Assembly: GCA_028873745.1 (NCBI GenBank)
Contig: JAPPNT010000115.1
Span: 1-18,815, forward strand
Direction of reading: 5' to 3'
Length of the DNA stretch: 18,815 bases
DNA from: Chloroflexota bacterium
Lineage (GTDB): Bacteria > Chloroflexota > Dehalococcoidia > Lucifugimonadales > UBA1127
The position numbers were made by a program, and so were the translations under genes. Positions 14,109 to 18,815 of this stretch are shown piece by piece (positions within the stretch are counted from its first letter, which is position 1; every line of letters starts with the position of its first letter). The notes under the pieces were generated by a model. That model did not search any database and was not told the origin of the DNA. It was given only the letters and a program-made list of their open reading frames with translations.

Positions 14109-15077
14109 ATGAACATGCGCGTCTACGTGCTGCGCCGTCTTCTGCAGGGCGCCCTCACGCTGCTGCTCGTCTCCATCGCCATCTTCGCCGCCGTGCGCGC
14201 CGCTCCCGGCGACGCCGCCGACCTTATCGCAGCCGGCGGCGCCGAGACTGCCCTCGCCGGATCGGAGAGCGAACGGGCCGCCATCCGCGCAGACCTCGGC
14301 CTCGACCGCCCCCTCTGGCGGCAGTACGCCACTTGGCTTTCGGACATGGTCACCCTCGACTGGGGAGAGTCCTTCGTCTCCGGCCGCAGCGTCTGGGCTG
14401 AGTTCCTCCGCCGACTTCCCGTGACCCTGCAGCTCAGCATCATGGGCATCGCCGTGGCTGTCGGACTGGGCGTTCCCCTCGGCGTCGCGGCCGCCCTCCG
14501 GCAGGACACCTGGGTCGACTACGCCGTGCGCGTCTTCGCCCTCGGGGGCGTCTCCCTGCCCCACTTCTGGCTCGCGACGCTGGTATTGCTCGCCGGCGTT
14601 CGCTACTTCACCTGGAGCCCGCCGCCCGGCTACCAGCCGTTCGTGGACGAGCCGGGCACCAACTTGGTGCAGTTCATCTGGCCGGCGCTGGTGCTGGGAT
14701 ACTCGGGCGCGGGACTCCTCACCCGCATGACCCGCTACGCCGTGCTGGAGGTCATGCGGCAGGAGTACGTCCGAACGGCCCACGCCAAAGGGCTCTACCC
14801 GGGAGGCGTCGTCAGCCGTCACATCCTTCGCAACGCCCTGCTGCCCGTGATCACCGTCGCGGGCATCGCCTTCGCGACGCTCATCAGCGGCTCCGTCGTC
14901 CTGGAGCAGGTCTTCACCCTCCCCGGCACCGGGCTCTACCTGCTGGACGCCGTCAAGCTCCGCGACTACGCCGTCGTGCAGCCGGTCATCGTCTTTTTCG
15001 CCGCGTGGGTGGTCGTCGTCAACCTCGCAGTGGACATGCTCTACACCTGGCTGAACCCCCAGGTGCGCTATGCCTGA
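14109..15077 (+). CDS. ABC transporter permease, DppB/OppB/GsiC type
   Basis: A 322-residue inner-membrane permease for peptides, nickel, glutathione or similar small solutes. The N-terminal membrane helix (LLQGALTLLLVSIAIFAAVRAAPGD) is the DppB-type signature, followed by a periplasmic segment ending LGLDRPLWRQYATWLSDMV and DWGESF. The BPD transport domain carries five further helices and the EAA loop EYVRTAHAKGLYPGG (from about residue 218) that contacts the ATPase. The C-terminus (LNPQVRYA) is the usual end. ATG at 14109 is preferred as the first in frame after the promoter; another ATG two codons on is possible. The downstream DppC-type gene overlaps by 8 bases. No binding protein or ATPase genes are adjacent, so the substrate is unknown. 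Confidence 0.92.
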   Translation: MNMRVYVLRRLLQGALTLLLVSIAIFAAVRAAPGDAADLIAAGGAETALAGSESERAAIRADLGLDRPLWRQYATWLSDMVTLDWGESFVSGRSVWAEFLRRLPVTLQLSIMGIAVAVGLGVPLGVAAALRQDTWVDYAVRVFALGGVSLPHFWLATLVLLAGVRYFTWSPPPGYQPFVDEPGTNLVQFIWPALVLGYSGAGLLTRMTRYAVLEVMRQEYVRTAHAKGLYPGGVVSRHILRNALLPVITVAGIAFATLISGSVVLEQVFTLPGTGLYLLDAVKLRDYAVVQPVIVFFAAWVVVVNLAVDMLYTWLNPQVRYA

Positions 15078-15975
15078 CGCAACCCCCGCGCCCGCCGCCG
15101 CCCCGCTTTCTGAGGCCGCGCCTCAGCCGAACGACGCCGCCCGCCGGGCGCTCCGGCTGCTCCGAGCGCACCCCCTCGGAGCGTTTGGCGGCGGGGTAGT
15201 GCTCCTGCTCATCGCGATAGCCCTGTTTGCCCCCGCGCTCTCCCCTTTCGATCCCGTCGCGCAGGACGCTGAGCGCGTCCTTCACCCGCCGGGCGCCGAG
15301 CACTGGCTGGGCGCCGACAACCTCGGCAGGGACATCTGGAGCCGCATCGCCTTCGGCGCGAGGGTCTCCCTGAGCGTCGGTTTCCTGTCCGTCCTGCTCG
15401 GCTCCTCCGTCGGCGCGCTCGCGGGCGTTGTCGGGGGCTACTACGGCCGCCTGGCCGACGCCCTGCTGCAGCAGACCGCCGACGCCCTGCTCGCCTTCCC
15501 CACCCTCGTGCTGGCCCTCGGCATCATGGCAGTCCTGGGCGTCTCCACCGTCAACGTCATAATCGCCATCGCCCTGGTGCAGGCGCCCCGGGCCGCCCGC
15601 GTCGTGCGCAGCCAGGCGCTGGCGGTTGCCAACGCTGAGTTCGTGGCCGCCGCGAGGATCATCGGCGCGGGCGGCCCACGTGTCGTGCTGCGCCACGTCC
15701 TGCCGCACTGCGTGGCGCCCTTCCTGGTCATTTCCACCAGCGCGCTCGGGGCCGCCATCGTGCTGGAGGCGTCCCTCAGCTTCCTCGGTCTCGGCGTGCC
15801 GGCGCCCGCGCCGTCGTGGGGCGGCATGCTCGCCGGCCCGGGCCGCGACTACTTCAGCGAGGCGCCGTGGATGGCGCTCTGGCCCGGTCTCGCAATCTCC
15901 CTCGCCGTCTACGGATTCAACCTCTTTGGCGACGCCCTCCGCGACGTCCTTGACCCACGCCAGCGCCCCGTGTAG
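15070..15975 (+). CDS. ABC transporter permease, DppC/OppC/GsiD type
   Basis: A 301-residue partner permease. It has an OppC N-terminal domain (RRALRLLRAHPLGAFGG, then one helix and the motif FDPVAQDAERVLHPPGAEHWLGADNLGRDIWSR), then the BPD transport domain with the EAA loop EFVAAARIIGAGGPRVVLRH (from about residue 190) and LEASLSFLGLGVPAPAPSWGGML, typical of DppC/OppC. ATG starts inside the end of the upstream permease (8-base overlap), indicating translational coupling and a heterodimeric channel. The terminal YGFNLFGDALRDVLDPRQRPV is the usual C-terminus. The two ATPases and the extracellular binding protein expected with this pair are not in the window; the next gene is a tRNA. They may be encoded elsewhere. 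Confidence 0.94.
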   Translation: MPDATPAPAAAPLSEAAPQPNDAARRALRLLRAHPLGAFGGGVVLLLIAIALFAPALSPFDPVAQDAERVLHPPGAEHWLGADNLGRDIWSRIAFGARVSLSVGFLSVLLGSSVGALAGVVGGYYGRLADALLQQTADALLAFPTLVLALGIMAVLGVSTVNVIIAIALVQAPRAARVVRSQALAVANAEFVAAARIIGAGGPRVVLRHVLPHCVAPFLVISTSALGAAIVLEASLSFLGLGVPAPAPSWGGMLAGPGRDYFSEAPWMALWPGLAISLAVYGFNLFGDALRDVLDPRQRPV

Positions 15976-15989
15976 CCGTCACCGAGCCG

Positions 15990-16018
15990 TTGACCCGCCC
16001 CGCCGGTGGGCGGATACT
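15990..16018 (+). promoter_or_regulatory. Candidate tRNA-Arg promoter with hairpin in spacer
   Basis: TTGACC (15990-15995), 17-base spacer, GATACT (16013-16018). It lies 20 bases before the tRNA. The spacer holds CCGCCC (15995-16000) and GGGCGG (16008-16013), a 6-bp inverted repeat with a 7-base gap. Confidence 0.55.
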
Positions 16019-16037
16019 AGAAGTGTCCCGCTCCATT

Positions 16038-16110
16038 CCGCCCGTAGCTCAGGGGACAGAGCACTGGGCTTCGGACCCAGGTGTCGGGGGTTCGAATCCC
16101 TCCGGGCGGG
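16038..16110 (+). tRNA. trnR(ucg): tRNA-Arg, anticodon UCG
   Basis: A full cloverleaf of 73 bases can be folded. The acceptor stem is CCGCCCG (16038-16044) with CGGGCGG (16103-16109). The D-arm is GCTC and GAGC (16047-16050, 16059-16062). The anticodon stem CTGGG/CCCAG holds the loop CTTCGGA, with TCG at 34-36, reading CGA arginine codons. The T-arm is GGGGG, TTCGAAT and CCCTC with one G-T pair; the discriminator is G. The 3' CCA is not encoded, so it must be added after transcription. Confidence 0.93.
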
Positions 16111-16152
16111 CGCCCCGCTTCGACCCGGATCTCTGGTGCCCACGCCTTGAGG

Positions 16153-18815
16153 TCACCGCCGCCAGCCAGCTTCGATCCCTCTCCTGCGCCTGAACGAAAT
16201 TCCGATGCAGCCAGAGGAGAAGGTGCCCAAAATTATCAATGCCGACCAATTCCTGTTGCTCGAGACCTTTGAGTAGTACAACACCGCCAACCTTGCTGTC
16301 TGACCATTGGGAAGTGTGAGTTCGACACTCTGCTGAAGTGTCTGATCCGGCGAGTCGGCCAGATCCTCAGCGAATTCCACCTCTCGTGTCGGTGAGTGAA
16401 TCGTTACGTGTACGGGCTGCGATTGAATCCCGACCAGTATCGAATGCGCGGCAATGGGCACAGGTGTCGGCAAGGCTACAGGGGTTGGCTCCAACGGAGG
16501 ATCTTCCGCCTTCGGCGAAGGCGGAGCCGTCTCCGTAGACACTGCCTGCGGAGGCGGGTCAATCGGCAGGGCAACAGCCGTAGGCGACGGTGTCGGCGTT
16601 GGCGCGGCCGTTGGCGCGACGACGGGGGTCGCAGTCGGCGTCGCCGTAGGTGTCGGTGTGGGCGAGGGCGTCGGTGTCGGGCGAGGCGGAATCGTCAGCG
16701 CCACCAACACCTTCATGGTCGCTTCGGGCAGCCCGTTGACGCTCAAGATGACCGTCCCAATGTAGGCGCCCGGCCCCAGAAACCACGACTGGACCGACAG
16801 CTTGACGGTCCGCCTTTCATCCGGCCCCGCGCTGACCACAAACGCCGGCGATGCCTCCAACCACGGCGCGTCGTCCGAGACGTTGAGCACCATTGGCGCC
16901 GTCCCCGTGTTCCACACCTCCAGCGTCGCCTCGGGAGCATCTTCGCCCGTACCTGACGACTCCAGCACCACCACCGTGTCGGAGAGGCCGATGCCGCTCG
17001 GAACAGGCGTGGGGGTGGGCGTAGCCGTGGGTGTAGGAGTGGCGCTCGACGACTGCCTCGAACCCGTGTCGAGAGGCCGGACGGGCGTTGGCAAGACCAC
17101 GAGCTCCTCCCTCGCCCGCGACACCGCGATGGTGTACACCGTCTTGGACTCCCCGTCCCCCGCGACAACCTCAACCTGCACGACCGACGCCCCCTCGGCC
17201 AGTGCCAGCACCCCGTCCCGGTCCGCCACCCCGTCCAACAGCACCGTGACGACAGCCCTCGCGTCCTCTGGCGTCGCGCTGACGTTTACAATCTGCACGT
17301 CATGCGGAACATCGACCTTGTAGTACAGCGTCGTCGGGCTGAACGTGGGCGACAGCGTGGCCCGGCTGATTCCGAGGTCCGTCAGCAGCGAGCTAACCTT
17401 CGGCTGCCGAGTGAGTCTGAGGGTGTAGCGGGCCTTTGTGACCGTGTCCTGCGCCGTCACCTCGACCTCGATCGTGGTCACGCCCACGACAAGCTGCACC
17501 TGATGCCCCGGCAACTGGGAATCGGCGTCGGAAGGAGTCACCACAACGGTAGCCTGCTGGTCTGAAGCGACTGCCGTCACCGTCGTCTCCGAGACATCGT
17601 TCCCCACCGATGCGGTATACGCCGTCGTCCCCACCTCGAATGCGGACGCCAAGGTTACCCCGCTCAGCGATAGCGAACTCAGCCCCGCTTCTGCGGAGCC
17701 TGTTCGCGTCACCGTGACCTGGTACGTTTGCTTCGCCACACCGTCCTCGGCCGTCACCTCCACCACGATCGTCGTGTCACCAACCACCAGCGGAACAACG
17801 CCGTCCGTGTCCACCACGCCGCCCACCTTCACGTCATACGAGGCCTCGGAGTCAGCGAGGGTCGCCGTCACCGTGGTCTCCGCCACGTCGTTAGCCACCG
17901 TCGCCGCGTACGTCGTCGTCTCCGCCGCGAATGCGGGCGACAGCGTCACCCCGCTCAGCGTGAGTGAGGTTAGTCCCACCTCCGCGGAGCCCGCTCGCGT
18001 CACCGTCACCTGGTATGTTTGCTTCGCCACACCATCCTCAGCTGTCACCTCCACCACTATCGCCGTTTCCCCCACCGCCAGTGGCACGATGCCGTCCGAG
18101 TCCACCACGCCGCCCACCTTCACGGCATACGACGCCTTAGAGTCGGCGAGGGTCGCCGTCACTGTGGTCTCCGCTACGTCGTTGGACACCGACGCCGTGT
18201 ACACCGTCGTCTCCGCCGCGAACTCTGGCGACAGCGTCACGCCACTCAGCGTCAGCGAGCTCAGCCCCGCCTCAGCCGACCCGGCACGCGTCACAGTCAC
18301 CGTATATGTCGAGGTCGTCTGCCCATCCTCCGCCGTCACCTCCACCACGATTGCCGTGTCTCCTACCGCCAGCGGCACTATACCGTCCGTATCCGCCACG
18401 CCGTCTAACTTCACCACGAAGGACGCCCCCGCATGCGACGCTGCCGCCGTCACTGTCGCCTGTGAGACATCGTTCGCCACCGATGCCGTGTACGCTGTCT
18501 TCCCGGACTCGAACGTCGGCGATAGCGCCACCCCGGTCAGCGCCAGCGCGCTCAAGCTGGCGTTCCTCGATCCGGCCCGCGTGACCGTCACCACGTACGT
18601 CTGCATCGTCCCCCCGTCCTCTGCCGTTACCGCCACGCTGACCGTCGTCTCTCCCACTGCCAAGTCCACCTGGTGCCCGGTGGCCTCGCTGTCGGCGTCC
18701 ACTGGCGTGATCGCGATGCTGGCCTCCGAGTGTGTTGCCGACGCCGTCACCGTCGTCTGCGAGACCGTGTTGGACACTGACGCCGTATACGCCGTCTTCC
18801 CCGCCACGAACGCAG
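16153..18815 (-). CDS. Large surface protein: cadherin-like repeats, BACON-like domain, C-terminal membrane anchor (5' end missing)
   Basis: The last about 886 codons of a long protein, cut by the right window edge (reading frame stays open at 18815). At least six Cadherin-like beta sandwich repeats (PF12733 type, 95-100 residues) occupy 17104-18815; each has a start like LSSLTLSGVTLSPAF, a core TAYTASVSNDVSETTVTA and an end TAEDGVAKQTYQVTVTRAGS. A Pro-Thr linker (near 16997-17049) leads to a BACON-like Ig domain (about 16690-16995; EVWNTGTAPMVLNVSDDAPWLEASP). A second Pro-Thr-rich linker (16582-16690) and a tail of unknown fold (HSILVGIQSQPVHVTIHSP) follow. The C-terminus is a short hydrophobic segment WSALIILGTFSSGCIGISF followed by RRRRG, a likely membrane anchor. 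Predicted exported and cell-surface; adhesion or polymer binding is inferred. Stop is TGA at 16153-16155. Confidence 0.85.
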   Translation of the reverse strand, partial: AFVAGKTAYTASVSNTVSQTTVTASATHSEASIAITPVDADSEATGHQVDLAVGETTVSVAVTAEDGGTMQTYVVTVTRAGSRNASLSALALTGVALSPTFESGKTAYTASVANDVSQATVTAAASHAGASFVVKLDGVADTDGIVPLAVGDTAIVVEVTAEDGQTTSTYTVTVTRAGSAEAGLSSLTLSGVTLSPEFAAETTVYTASVSNDVAETTVTATLADSKASYAVKVGGVVDSDGIVPLAVGETAIVVEVTAEDGVAKQTYQVTVTRAGSAEVGLTSLTLSGVTLSPAFAAETTTYAATVANDVAETTVTATLADSEASYDVKVGGVVDTDGVVPLVVGDTTIVVEVTAEDGVAKQTYQVTVTRTGSAEAGLSSLSLSGVTLASAFEVGTTAYTASVGNDVSETTVTAVASDQQATVVVTPSDADSQLPGHQVQLVVGVTTIEVEVTAQDTVTKARYTLRLTRQPKVSSLLTDLGISRATLSPTFSPTTLYYKVDVPHDVQIVNVSATPEDARAVVTVLLDGVADRDGVLALAEGASVVQVEVVAGDGESKTVYTIAVSRAREELVVLPTPVRPLDTGSRQSSSATPTPTATPTPTPVPSGIGLSDTVVVLESSGTGEDAPEATLEVWNTGTAPMVLNVSDDAPWLEASPAFVVSAGPDERRTVKLSVQSWFLGPGAYIGTVILSVNGLPEATMKVLVALTIPPRPTPTPSPTPTPTATPTATPVVAPTAAPTPTPSPTAVALPIDPPPQAVSTETAPPSPKAEDPPLEPTPVALPTPVPIAAHSILVGIQSQPVHVTIHSPTREVEFAEDLADSPDQTLQQSVELTLPNGQTARLAVLYYSKVSSNRNWSALIILGTFSSGCIGISFRRRRGIEAGWRR
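17104..18815 (-). repeat. Tandem array of cadherin-like domain repeats, period about 291 bases
   Basis: Five complete units and one partial, in translation order: 18562-18815 (partial), 18271-18561, 17980-18270, 17689-17979, 17389-17688, 17104-17388. Units 17980-18270 and 17689-17979 share long near-identical stretches of DNA, for example around 17721 and 18012 (offset 291 bases = 97 codons). This points to recent duplication and scope for repeat-number change by recombination. The array continues past the window edge. Confidence 0.85.

Noticed and set aside
13293..14822. 509-codon minus-strand open frame over the NIPSNAP and permease genes
   Set aside because: It crosses a strong terminator and two clear genes and has no recognisable motif.
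16454..16765. Plus-strand Gly/Val-rich open frame
   Set aside because: It is the complement of the Pro-Thr linkers of the surface protein; its GVGVGVAVG pattern follows from that repeat.
17104..18815. CRISPR-like regular repeats
   Set aside because: The period is about 291 bases, the units are in-frame protein domains and there are no short identical repeats with unique spacers.

Overview
The window is GC-rich and gene-dense. Short intergenic gaps, C/G-ending codons, Pro-Thr linkers (PTPTPTATP type) in a cadherin-like repeat protein, a Rieske/MocA catabolic gene pair and a copy of the widespread interspersed repeat that mistranslates as FALSLSKG together suggest an environmental Chloroflexota (SAR202/Dehalococcoidia-like) genome. 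This placement is inference; no rRNA or phylogenetic marker is present.

Left part (149-4288): two divergent nitrogen-acquisition transporters, an NCS2 nucleobase permease with an unusual C-terminal GHKL-like domain (-) and an Amt ammonium channel (+), flank an intergenic region with a perfect 10-bp inverted repeat. A small lipoprotein with an NTF2-like domain follows.

Middle (4289-8827): after a roughly 360-bp non-coding gap with one good promoter comes a DAO-type FAD oxidoreductase (sarcosine oxidase beta-like). Next is a likely three-gene operon: an unknown 101-aa helical protein, a Rieske non-haem iron oxygenase of the phthalate 4,5-dioxygenase type, and a Gfo/Idh/MocA dehydrogenase. The last two resemble the oxygenase plus diol-dehydrogenase logic of phthalate catabolism, but no reductase is in the window.

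Centre (8828-11113), the most interesting part: a compact operon encodes a stand-alone TusA-like protein, a DsrE-like protein, and a fusion of a second TusA-like domain to a cobalamin-independent methionine synthase (MetE) catalytic core with all four zinc ligands. Both TusA-like domains lack the classical CPxP motif but share a Cys-Gly and a PAWCRLTS motif. This looks like a sulfur-carrier-to-methyltransferase relay of unknown substrate. A PLP aminotransferase converges on it, the two stop codons sharing one CTAG.

Right part (12394-16110): a class II aldolase/adducin-family protein, a two-domain NIPSNAP protein ending at a strong intrinsic terminator, an apparently leaderless pair of Dpp/Opp-type ABC permeases without binding protein or ATPases, and tRNA-Arg(UCG). 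The window ends inside a large minus-strand surface protein (16153-18815, 5' end missing) with at least six 95-100-residue cadherin-like repeats, a BACON-like domain, Pro-Thr linkers and a C-terminal membrane segment followed by arginines.

Many transcription units start with a recognisable sigma70-type promoter (TTGMC-N17/18-TAC-type -10), which defines the transcription units used here.
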